This document shows positions 1-10,759 of a stretch of DNA of 64,000 nt, in pieces (position 1 is the stretch's first letter; the number at the start of each line of letters is the position of its first letter). The stretch covers positions 14,800,798 to 14,864,797 of the forward strand of contig NC_092194.1 in NCBI RefSeq assembly GCF_043641665.1. The letters are read 5' to 3'. This stretch comes from Enoplosus armatus (lineage: Eukaryota > Chordata > Actinopteri > Centrarchiformes > Enoplosidae). The translations under genes were made by a program, and so were the position numbers. The notes under the pieces are model-generated. The model worked only from the letters and a program-made list of their open reading frames with translations. It had not been told where the DNA came from and did not search any database.

Positions 1-1869
1 CTCCCCCTCTTTGTGTCCTCCTCCCCTCCCCCCCGTCTATTACTGGACAGACAGGAATGACCATGCATGACAACAAACTCCAGTGCTTTCTGTGTGCCGT
101 AAACTGCATGTATGGTGAAAACACAGGTTAAGCACAGATGCTTCCACATATCTCTCCCTCTCTGTTTCACACTACCGTGCTCTATGAAATTCAAACCACA
201 CCGCAGTCGTACTCTGGCCTCCAGCTTCGTCCATCACCTCTTCGTCAAGCTCCATTAAACCTCAGCCAACTTCAATAGTCACTTTAGCCTCAAACACGAC
301 CCCTGACCTCATATCTCACACCATGCTCTCTAACCAACAGGAGCTGAAAGAGTACCGAAACATCCTGCCAAAGGAATGCCATTTGTTGAATTTCTTAGTG
401 CAAGTTAAGAAAAAATAAATGGTGCTTCTGTAACGGTAGTTTCATTTTAAGTAAGCTAATACATAAGATCATTGTTAGCTTTTTGCGGCATCTGATTGGA
501 TAAACGCACCATTTGTTCAACCTGGCAGCAATTCGGAAAACATCAAATGCATTAATTTCTGGATACATCTGAGGTAAGAAACAGGCCAGACTCATGCCTC
601 ATATAGGCCTAACCTATTTTGGAAATCTGAAGAATAAATGGACTCTTAGTGGATGATTATCAAACTAAATTCTCCTGCTGACAGCTGAGCTTGTGAGATG
701 TAGTCTGGTTTGCAGGATTGCCGAACAGCAACATTTTAAATGGAATAAATATCCAAATTCACATTGTGTCTTCTTTTTGGTTTTCTGACAACTTTGTTTA
801 TGAATGCAATGGCTCTCAAATCTTGGTTGTTACGACATCCTTGATAATCGCAACAAAGATTAAGCAGACCCTGCTTGAAGCTGTATTGCCGCCTGACAAA
901 AAGCATGACTTTTACAAAGCAACGTAGGCAAGGGCATATTGAGAGTGAAGGACTGACTATTTTAAACCATTTCAATCTCAGTCATTTGATTTTCAAACTG
1001 TACAAGCAGTGGGTTAAAACATGCAAAACCTCTCCTGTAGTCCTTTATATACAGTATAATCCCAAGGATCAAATCATGTGTTTCCACACACTGTTTCCTC
1101 CATGTATCAAGGACACTTTGCAGAGGCAAGGTTGGCAGGGTTGATTATAGCAAGAAGAAAAATGGGAGAAATTCCGACCATAATCTTTCATTACTGAACA
1201 TACAAAAGAGAGCATCCCAAGAGCATTTGGCCCAGACGCCTGAGCAGCTGTATCTGTGTGTGTGTGTCTGATAAAGACCTTGTTTCTGCTCGGGCGATCA
1301 CCGTGCCATTTGATTGAGGCATCGCCCTGGAGACAGTCTCTGATGAAGGACCCCTCCCTCTGAGACACGCTTCCGCCCCGACAAACACCGACCGCCGACC
1401 CAAACATATGATTACTGTCTGCAGGCATACACACATTCTGAACTTCAAACTGCACATTCAGCACACACTCATGACACTCAACTGAGCATCAATACACCTC
1501 GTTACATAAAAACACTCATAAGACGTTTGTGAGACTCTATAGTGTCAGCACTATCTGGCCAAAGCTTGTTTATTGTTTTGCTGCCTTATTTAAAACACAA
1601 GAGTGGCGTGGATGGATGGCTCGAGCTAATGACGGGTCACTGCTCTTATATAAGCTCTTATGTACTTTCTATTTACATCGTAGTGCTACGATGCAACACG
1701 TATATATCGTCCAGTCCGACACAGATTACGACCAAGGTTTTACTGGACATATCTTGCACAGAGTGACATATAAAGACAATAAAATGACATGATCATTGTT
1801 GTTGCACAGTCTAAAGGCACCTTAAGAGTCTACAGACATGCTAGCAGGTCTGTGAGGCTGTACTTAGGC
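1..1869. other. Intergenic or intronic DNA, no gene seen
   Basis: I find no exon with a credible protein and paired splice sites on either strand. The open frames here are short and have vertebrate non-coding composition. The only local structure is a short TG run near 1,255-1,268. If the minus-strand first exon proposed near 10.1 kb is real, this stretch could lie inside that gene. Confidence 0.6.
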
Positions 1870-2365
1870 ACAGTGGTGCTTTGAGCTAAATGCTAATGTC
1901 AGCATCCTAACATGTTCAAAATGACAATGCTAACATGCAGATGTCAAGAAGTTATAATGTTTACCATGTTACCCATTTTAACTTATTGTGTTAGCATGCT
2001 AACATTTGGTAATTAACACTAAAGCCAAAGTACAGCTGAGGCTGATGGGAATGTCATCGTTTCGCAGGTATTTAGTCATAAAGTGTGTTTGAAAATGTTT
2101 CATTTGACCTGATGGTGGTGCTATACGAAAAGTCAGAGGATCATCAGAGTTTTAACAATTCATCCTCGGGGGAACATGAATGTCTGTACAAAATTGCATG
2201 TCAATTAATGAAATAACTGTCAAGACATGTTATTCAAAACCGTAAATGCGAATCTCAGGGGATCGACAAAGTCACTAGGCTACATTCTCTGGAGTCCAAT
2301 ACATCTGATCTAATTTGTTGAAATCCAAGTGGACTTACTGACATTGCCATCCCAAGAGCCACATG
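1870..2365. repeat. Teleost dispersed repeat (TGCTAA/TTAGCATGCTAA type)
   Basis: The block carries repeated ATGCTAA and TTAGCAT words, then a long conserved body with phrases such as GATGGTGGTGCTA, AAAAGTCAGAGGATCA and CATGAATGTCTGTACAAAA. I recognise this phrase order as a high-copy interspersed repeat of percomorph fish genomes; I do not know its family name with certainty. The copy is diverged and is missing parts of the inner duplicate module. It shows no coding capacity. Confidence 0.65.
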
Positions 2366-4807
2366 GCAAGCTGGATAAAAAGAAGCAAAGATAAGAAACA
2401 CATAAAGGTAAAATAAAAAAGGACAAGATATAAGTGATGAAAAAGAACAGAAGAAGGGACATGAAGAGAGAAAAGGAGTCCCTCACAGGAACAGAAGCAC
2501 ATCTGACAAACTGGCAGTCATCGACTGACAGGAGGACAGACGAGAGGAGACAGACATGACAGAGAGACGGGGACGAAGAGGGACTACGGTGATGATAGTA
2601 GGAAATACACAGAAACTAGAGAATGGGACCAAATGTTAAAAGAAGAGGAGGCTGAGGAAGATACAGAACGACAGAAGTGAGACACAGATGAATAAATGAT
2701 GAGAGAAACAGCTGACCAGTCAGCAGCTAATGGAAGAACTCTAAAGAGCAGCATGGAGGTGGGAGGACGCAGACGGGTCTCTGGAGACTAAAGGTCAGGG
2801 TTCATTTGGAGATGACTTTGAATGAGCGTGTTAGTCTGTCTCTCTGTCTATCTGCCTTAGCAAACTCATTAACTACAGTTACTTCTACCGCAATGTTGCA
2901 GCATCTGATACACATCCAAGACTCACAAAACACAACCAGCCATCAATTATTCAACATGATTTACTTCAGCTGCCTTTCTCACACTGATTCTCTCCTTCCT
3001 TCTCTGTGTTTTAGCACTTTCTGACACCTCAGGGCACAAATCTGGCAAACGATCATGTCTTGTTTTCAACATTTTGAACAAAATCAGCCATCAAGCTCCA
3101 CCAAACTTGTTTGTATCAACCTCAATTCTCTACCTGCACAGCCGCTGCTCTGGCTACAATGATGGATGTCTTATAGGAGAGTGGATGTGGGTGTGGTTGT
3201 AAGTGCTTATGTGAGTTAATCAGGCGAGGGTGGGAGGGTCCTCTGGCCAATATGGTTCTTGTCAGTCCTGGATGGAGGGCTAGTTTCTGCAATTGATGTT
3301 ACATGGTGCCTTCAAGTGGCGTTGTGCTTACTGTGTTCACAAGTCCAATTGAGCAGTACACTGATGAGATAGCTTCAAATTAGTATTAGTTATACCGTAA
3401 TCTTTTTGGACGTTTTTAGAAAAGATAGTCGGCACCTATGCAAGCTTCTTTTTTAAAATGAATCAGTTTGCTGTCTTCTTCTTGTTCAGATAGATGTCAG
3501 TGACATAGCAAGTGTTTTCAAAACATAAACCTGTTGAATGCCAAGAACAATCTGTATTTCACCAAATTTCACTCTCATGTTGAATATCTAATCTCAAGAG
3601 TTACATTTAAAGGCAGCATCACGGTGGTTTCAGACCAAAGACCAAACAGCGTGATGTAAAGCACATAATGAAGAGGAGCACATATTCTCTCTAATATTTT
3701 CGTCCATGCTTGAGATTTTTCACTCAGGTGAAGTAGGATTGGAAAGTAGTTACATAACTGCGGAAATTCAATGATGCACAAAATTTACTTTTCCATCATT
3801 CTTCTCTGCAGTAAAATTGTTGTTGTCATAACTTCCTCCCGTCTATTGGAAATAACAGCCCTGTTAAAAGCATAGGCTGTCATGGAGGCTCGTACATGAA
3901 GCAGGTGAATTTGTTTGTATTAAAGGGACTTACATTACTGTGATAAAGCTGTCTGATCCATCTCCTCTAGTGCAGGCCGGCCTGTGTCAGGGACCTAAAC
4001 TGTGTCAGTAATATTCCATTAAAGGTGATAATACAATCAGGACAGCGAGGCTTTCAGCAGATTATGGCGGCTGGAAGGAGAACAACAACATGTGTTTATG
4101 TGTGCGGGTATGTGTGCGGGTATGTGTGTGTGTGTGTGTGTGGGTGTGTGTCACCTGTCCTATATGAGTCACATCTGTCAGTGAAAGAGATTATAGTTGA
4201 AATTCAACACTAAAGGTATTAAAAAAACATCTGCGGGGAAAAAGAAACATGCACAAAGTCATGAATGAAATGTTCCAATTCATCATATTTCTCTTTCTGG
4301 AAGATACACTGTTAGAAATTCTTCAGTCAATATATCAAAAACAGAATATTATATCCTCAATCAGATTACATTTTACTTTTAGGACGGCTAACTATGATTT
4401 TGAGGAATGTTCTTGACCCTTAACCATGACCATCAAAAGAAAAATCTACCCTTAGATGCTATTATATTCTTGCATACCTTCAATCTGTATTGTTTAATGT
4501 ATTCTAGGATTTTGTTATTAAGTTCTGTGACTGACTTTTGTTTTTTTCCTTTCCCTTACACCTGCCTCATCTGATTTTACATGAGTTAGCGATTTCCTAT
4601 GCCTTTTGAAAGCCGATACAGTGATTGTCCCTGAATTTCTAGGATTCAGCTGTGGGCGTTACATGTAGGTGAAGACAGTACGAAGTCACGAAAAATAAGA
4701 TGCACTTGTTATTCAAAGTGTGTCTTGTAGCAGCATTGCATCGAAGTCTACAGAGGAAACGATGGCTACCTCTACTTCTTCTACAGTGGCTTTCTTCCCT
4801 CAACCAA
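2366..4807. other. Intergenic, purine-rich stretch and small GT repeats
   Basis: No gene is seen. About 2,370-2,720 is strongly purine-rich on the + strand (runs of GAGA, AAGA and GACAGA). Around 4,088-4,151 is a GT-rich patch with a two-copy GTATGTGTGCGG unit followed by a GT dinucleotide run. The rest shows nothing recognisable. Confidence 0.55.
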
Positions 4808-5083
4808 CGTCATTGTAGCCCTATTTGAAACCTCAGCACTCAGTGATTCGGTCACAGATCGTTCCCTATGCAAACCTTAGGGAAAAAGTCAAAACGTTAT
4901 TTTCTATCTAGTAGCTACTATCTAGCAACGGGTTGCATTTTCAAAGATATTTCTGTAATTATATGTCTACTTTCTGAAGAAGTTTTGACTCTTCCCTAAG
5001 GTGTGTGTAGGAAACGCTATGTGACCGAAACACAGAGTAAAGTAAAGAGTGCTGAGGTTACAAACGGAGCTAACGTGATTGTA
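4808..5083. repeat. Fold-back (MITE-like) element with about 90 bp inverted arms
   Basis: The left arm (about 4,808-4,896) and the right arm (about 4,982-5,083) are imperfect inverted repeats. Matching pieces in the same order are CCTCAGCACTC with GAGTGCTGAGG, TTCGGTCACA with TGTGACCGAA, CCTTAGGGA with TCCCTAAGG, and AGTCAAAAC with GTTTTGACT. The spacer is about 85 bp and AT-rich. There is no coding capacity, so this is most likely a non-autonomous DNA transposon that can form one long hairpin. Confidence 0.7.
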
Positions 5084-5623
5084 AGTCTTGTCCAAATCTT
5101 GTCATGTGATATTTACATAACATAACTGTCTGTAAAATGCTAATAAAACGATAAAATGACCAACAGATTAATAGATACTGAAAATAAAAAACATACTGTG
5201 TATGTGCCATATTTCAACAGAATTAAACATCTTTATTTTAACCCTTGTGACGTAAAATAACTCTAAAATGGCTTGGTTGCAAAGCATTTCAAAACCGCCT
5301 AAATATTCAATATTCTCTTCTTTCTATCCTTGTGAGGACATTTAACTAACATGGCACACAAACCACAACACACACACACAGAGAAGGCATCAGGTCAAAG
5401 CTCTCTATCACAGAGCTACTGTAGATAAACGAGTTGTGCTTCATGTTCTCAGTTTGGCTGCTTCACTGGTATTCTGAAATGTCAGAAGCTTTAGACAGAT
5501 AACCTTTTAACTTGTCCTGAATTCCAAAACAAACACGATTTATCCAAAGTAAACCAGATCTGAGTATACTGCTAAATTACAAACAGGGATAAAGGCTGCA
5601 GATAGAAGCAGCTGTTAATGTTA

Positions 5624-5685
<62 letters not shown>

Positions 5686-6220
5686 ACAGTGCAAATCCTC
5701 TTTGGGAGGCCAGTTTTGAGCAGTCTGCTAATTATCGCATTCTCTCTCATCTTGGATTAAACTACAGTCACACACCCCCCACCCCCACCCACACCCTGGC
5801 AACAAGACTCCACGGCAACAGTGTGGAAACGCTGCACCATGGAAACAGCCTCTCTCCTCGAAGCATTGGTGGACGCTCGGAGATGATGTTCAGGTGGGGA
5901 GGATTGTGGGATATGTTGTCCTGTATGATTTTATCTTATTTTATTACGATTTTTATTCTTATTTATTTGTATGTATCAATTTATTGTGGATTTCTTTTTG
6001 CTTCTGTATACAAGGTGGGAAAAGGTGTTTTTAGAGTTCGCCTGTATAACTGAAGCAATCGGGGGAAAAAACATTGATACTTCAGTATGGTGATGCAAAT
6101 TTATGCAATATGAATCTCTTACCAATCCAAGTTCACTCACTGTTTATCAACTGTTCATTTGTTTTTCAATAAACAACTGAATCCCGTATCATTAATTTGA
6201 GAATACCTATAAGAATACGA
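5084..6220. other. Intergenic DNA with one long GT microsatellite
   Basis: No gene is seen. The only striking item is the GT microsatellite listed separately. The apparent Cys-Val reading frame over it is the translation of the dinucleotide repeat. Confidence 0.55.
5627..5680. repeat. (TG)27 microsatellite
   Basis: An uninterrupted TG dinucleotide tract of 54 bp. Tracts this long are usually length-polymorphic in fish. Confidence 0.95.
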
Positions 6221-6494
6221 CTATAGCTGAAACAATCAATCTAAAATAAAATCGGCAACTATTTTGATAATCAATTAATCATTTTTTTCTAACAAAAATG
6301 CCATAAATTAATTGGTTCCAGCTTTTCATTTGTATTTTATTGTTTAAAGTGAATATTTTGGGGTTTTTGGACTGACAAAACAAGACATTTGAAGACGTCA
6401 TCTCTGGCTTTAGCAAATTGTGCTACAATTTTCTAACTGATTAATCGAGAAAATAATCAGCAGATTATTCGATAATGAAAATAATCTTGCCCTT
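6221..6494. repeat. MITE-like teleost repeat, copy A
   Basis: The left end reads AGCTGAAACAATCAAT, and the body has GGCAACTATTTTGATAATC and GACAAAACAAGACATTTG. The right end is GATAATGAAAATAATC. The same phrases in the same order recur at 13,305-13,510 and 52,177-52,520. The two ends are imperfect inverted repeats of each other (GCTGMAAC...ATTAATC type). It is non-coding and I recognise it as a common percomorph repeat. Confidence 0.75.
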
Positions 6495-9400
6495 AGTCCA
6501 GTGCATAAATCTGGAACTTCTAAGAAATCATACTTTGACTCAGGGAAGACAAATCAGAAGTGAGCCAATGCAAGAAATTAAATATCACGTAATGTACTAA
6601 AAAATAAACATTAATCGTTACATTCACCGCTATCACCGTATTCGGTCACATTGCCCATCGTTCCATCACAGCTCTTTTATGGCAAGAGAAGGATTCTGGG
6701 AGGTGTTGTTTGACTGAAGCTGTAGTCTCACACCTACACATGCAGAACAAGCAGGAGAGTGAGACGAGGAATAAAAGGAGGAGAAGGGACACAGACGAAA
6801 GACAGAGCTGTAAAAATGCCAGGAGGAGGAGGGAGACTGGCAGAGCAGCACCGAAAGTGGTTGGTTGACTGAGATGCAGAAGCACCAAGCGAGTGGCCGC
6901 AGGGGTAGAGAGAGCATCAGAGGGAAGGGAAAAGAGGAGAGAGAGAGGGAGAGAGAAGCAAAGCTGATGCAGCTCCTGAGCAGAACAAATGTGTTTGGAG
7001 CTGCAGAATATAGGTCACACATCTCCAGTGACTGTTCCCTTCCCTCCACTGAACGAGCTTCCTGCAGTATGCACTTCATACAAAATCCTGCATAATTTGG
7101 ACCTCAATCTATGGACACGGGCTTTACCCCCAAGCTTTTTTTTTACATCAAAATGCATTGCTAAAAAGAGTGACTAAAAAGGTTCTTTCACTGCAATTAG
7201 AAGACACCTTCCATAGTTCAAGTTCAAACATTGGAAGCTTAGTTCGTTTCCATGAATGTTTCACAGCGTATATGCTAACAGAATGCATACAGAATGCATC
7301 CAGATGATTAATATTTTACTGCAGAGCAAGTTCTTTGCATGAAAAATCAAGAGTGAGAAAGCTTTCATTGCTCCATAACTATTCTCAGTAGGGTATATAG
7401 TGGCCACTCAACAAATTGCAGAGTAGTAAATAATTATTTACAGCCTGTTCAGTTATGCAGGCCGAGGAAAGCGACAGAGCAAAGACGAGAAAGACAGAAA
7501 AAGAGGAGAGGACTGTTGACAAAGACAGCACAGGAAGTGAGGCTATAAACAGGCAGATATGATACAGCAATTCAGATAATGTGTCAAAGCTGTCCTTTCC
7601 ACATTCACGCGTGTCTGTCTCCCAGTTATTGCTTCATGGTGGATGTGCACCTGTAATCCAGTCCAGACCTATCACACACTCACCAACACGAACACAAAAT
7701 GTCACCTCCGGGACCAAATGTCATCCATCTTTCTCAGAAACACACAAACACACATACAGGAATTCAGGTGTTGAGAGGACAGGGTAACTCCTATGTTTTC
7801 ACTGTACTACTGGGAGGTTAGCAGTATAAAAAGCAGCTTCTGTTGAGGTAAATGCAGTCCACATTCAAAAGAGGTCCTCTCTATATATAATAAAACAAGG
7901 TAATACTTATATTTACAAAGGATTTGTCGTCAAGTTTAATATACCTGGCTCTGAGTGTACCTTTATATTCCTGTGTCTTTCTTCAGTAGTTATTGATCAG
8001 CCACAAATAAGTGATTACCAAAACTTGGTGTTGCAATGTACTTACTTACAGTACAGTATGGCTACATGAGGATTACTTATTTTCAATGTTCAGGAAATGT
8101 ATGCCAGGATCACATTCAAGCACACATTTTCTGCAATATTTTAATGTCCCTTTAGGTTGTCACATCTAATGTATCCCCAGTAGTATACTCTAACTTTTCA
8201 CATTTTGTTTTATAGCTACTCTAACTAGAAAAAAAGATTGATTTCTGTTTGTATTTAGAGCACATAATGTCACTACAACTACCATATTCCACTACTAACC
8301 AATCCAGTTTGAATATGAGGGGATTATACAGTAGTCTACTGCCACCTGACATTTCATGCTTGGCTGGTCGGCCAGCTATCATGTTTTCTGCCTGGGTTGA
8401 GAGAGAGAGGTCAGCTGTTCACTCTTTCTGGTTTAAGGGACCGTCTCCACGAGATAAGTGGAGGAACGCAGGGATGGAGAAGACTGGGGGATGGAGCGAT
8501 GAAGAAAGAGGAATGAAACTAAGTAGATGTTGGACAGACACCTCCCAGGAGGATTGATTACTCAGCGCCCCAACTGCATGAAGTCATGTTTCTGGGTATC
8601 AGATATTCAGCTTGTGCAGGACTGCAGGCCTGAACATCATAACTCAATAAGTCACTCCATTTTCAGGTCTCACATAGGCTTTCAGAGTCCGTGCTGCGTG
8701 GGGCTGCAGGGTTGGCGATCTGGTGGTCTGTTAATCGATGCTATGATCAATATATTACAGACAGACTGATGGGAAATGGAGCAGGAGCGATGGTTGCTGT
8801 ATGATCATCCAAACAGTTATGTCATGCAGTTATTTACCTTCAATTTATTAATTGTTAATATGACACATTATAGTAAGGATTCAGCTGATCTGTGTTCCCT
8901 TGGACACCAGTGCTCACCATGGCCCTGGTGCCCACACATATACCCACACAACCACTCACACACACTAGCAAATGGCATGACATCACTGCCAATGTGAGAG
9001 GCATTTAAACCCATATCAGATTAACTTAAGGAGGGGGGGGGGTAAGTAGCTTGGAGAGGACGGATATTGGCATCAAAGTCAGTGGACAAGACGGCGTTTC
9101 ATGAGATTGTGTGGGTGTGTGTGTGTGTGTGTGTGCATGTGCCAGTGAATGGCGTGTATGGATCTAAACACAAATGAAATGAAGGGAGGAAGAAGCGGTA
9201 AGAGGCTTGCGTCTCCTGAGGGGGGTGACAGTCCACAATGAAGACCCTTAATGGAGGGAAGAAGGGATGGAAATAAAGAAGTATGAGAGGTAAATTGAGG
9301 GGAAAGCTTGGAAACACCGCTCTGAATCTGAATGGAAGAACCATCAGACTTGGTTTCACAAGCACGAGAATGTTTGTCATATAAATCCCAGGATGCTGGA

Positions 9401-9700
9401 GGTGAAAGGTGTGTTTCTTTTCCCAGCAGGCTGAATTAATAACCACTGATTTACCTAATATTCAATTAGATGCCAGTTGTTAACCATTTGTCTCCCTCCT
9501 ATCTCACCCATTCCATTCACACACACACACACACAAATATCTCCTCATCCTCCTCCTCCCCCTCCTCAATTCCCGCAGCCGCGTAGCGACCCATACCCAC
9601 CCATGGATCCCTGCCCCATCCCATGTACAGCGCACTAAAAAGCACAGAAAGGGTCTCTTAACAGCAGCATGATGTGGAAGGACTGTTCCTGTAGGCCAAC
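6495..9700. other. Intergenic DNA, no gene seen
   Basis: I find no supportable exon. There are purine-rich stretches near 6,770-6,960, a poly-G run near 9,033-9,042, a GT run at 9,110-9,136, and a CA run with pyrimidine tracts at 9,515-9,570. If a minus-strand gene starts near 10.1 kb, this would be its first intron. Confidence 0.5.
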
Positions 9701-10480
9701 ACGGTCAACCCTCCGTTAACAGATTGGCTTTAATCCGAGAGCCAGCTTTATGGATGCAAAAGCCCGTGTCAGCTCTCGTTTGGCCAATTTGTCTGCGGCT
9801 CTGCTCCGATTTAATTCACCAAGCCGACAGCCAGGCCCTGATGCTCCGCAGTGACAATAAAATAAACGGGGTGTTTATTATTAATCGATATAGGTATGCA
9901 GTTAAGGCACAGGCCTATTGCTTGTGGGTTTTGTTGGGAACGGTGAGGAACGGTTCCAGTCGACGGAAGCAGAGCAACACCTGCCGTAACCAAACCCGGT
10001 GTGAATCACAAGGAAAACCGTAAAAGCATATTGCACCATAGGTCATGCATCGGCGCAAATGTCGGCTCTATCACGCCGTGAACGCTTAGTCTTTCATTAA
10101 TGTTTAGCTCGATAACAGTGACACATATTATCCACGGCTTACCTCTGTGAAAAACGCCTCCATCCTCCCTACTCCTCCCAGACGACGCGCGCCCGGCCCC
10201 GCAGAGCGCAGACACCGGCTCCGGTCTCGGGTGCGCAAATCTCGCCAACGGAAGGTTGAGCGTGTGTGTCAGGATCGGGGAAAGGTAGCGTTGCCTCTAT
10301 GTCGGCGTTTCCCATTCACCGGGCGTTTATCTTCATCTCTGAAATGGCTCAAACACACCTCAGCAGCGTCCGCGCTCTATGCGCAAAAAGCCACATGAGA
10401 AAAAATCCAAGCAGGCTGTGATGAAAAATTAAAAATGTCCACGCCAGGGATCCGTCGGAGGAGCGCTAATTGAAGCGCCC
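9700..10480 (-). promoter_or_regulatory. CpG-rich island, probable promoter of an unidentified minus-strand gene
   Basis: CpG density rises sharply here compared with the flanking AT-rich DNA, peaking at 10,180-10,330 with clusters such as GACGACGCGCGCCCGG. A minus-strand ATG with a perfect splice donor lies at its left edge. The stretch at 9,720-9,910 looks like conserved regulatory DNA, with AT-rich homeodomain-like words beside GC-rich text. No TATA box is obvious. A GT/CA-rich low-complexity belt (10,504-10,580) borders it on the upstream side of the minus-strand gene. Promoter status is inferred from composition and the exon candidate. Confidence 0.5.
10143..10163 (-). CDS. Candidate first coding exon (MEAFFTE...) of an unidentified gene
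   Basis: Read on the minus strand, an ATG at 10,163-10,161 opens seven codons, MEAFFTE. A consensus donor follows directly (CAGAG then GTAAGC). The exon sits inside the CpG-rich island, as vertebrate first exons usually do. I cannot recognise the protein from seven residues, and I could not identify the next exon in the 10 kb to the left. It could equally be a chance ATG in a 5' untranslated exon that ends at the same donor. Confidence 0.35.
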
Positions 10481-10503
10481 CGGTTTTCCAGGCCTGCCTC
10501 AGT

Positions 10504-10580
10504 GTTCCAGTGTATGTGTGTGTTTGTATATAGGTGTGTGAGTGTGTGTGGGTGTGTGTGTGTGCGTGTATGTGTGTGAG
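10504..10580. repeat. GT-rich low-complexity tract
   Basis: An interrupted TGTG repeat with TA and GG interruptions. A separate CA run lies at about 10,737-10,760. The histidine/threonine-rich reading frames across both are translations of these repeats. Confidence 0.85.
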
Positions 10581-10759
10581 GCTGTGAGTAGAGTGCGTGG
10601 GGTTGAGAGAGAGGACCAGTCCGGGGGCAGAATGAGCTTGACGCTGCCCACCGCACACACCGACGGGGCGGTGCAGAGTGCAGACACAGCCTCCTCCTAT
10701 ACAAAACACACACATTCAGCTCACACATACACATAAACACACACACACACACACACACA

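Noticed and set aside
5628..6053. 141-codon frame beginning with a Cys-Val repeat
   Set aside because: It is the translation of the GT microsatellite plus random downstream sequence. No splice or family support.
9549..10398. Plus-strand frames across the CpG island
   Set aside because: Short, rich in CpG-encoded arginine, and without recognisable domains. They fit promoter DNA better than protein.
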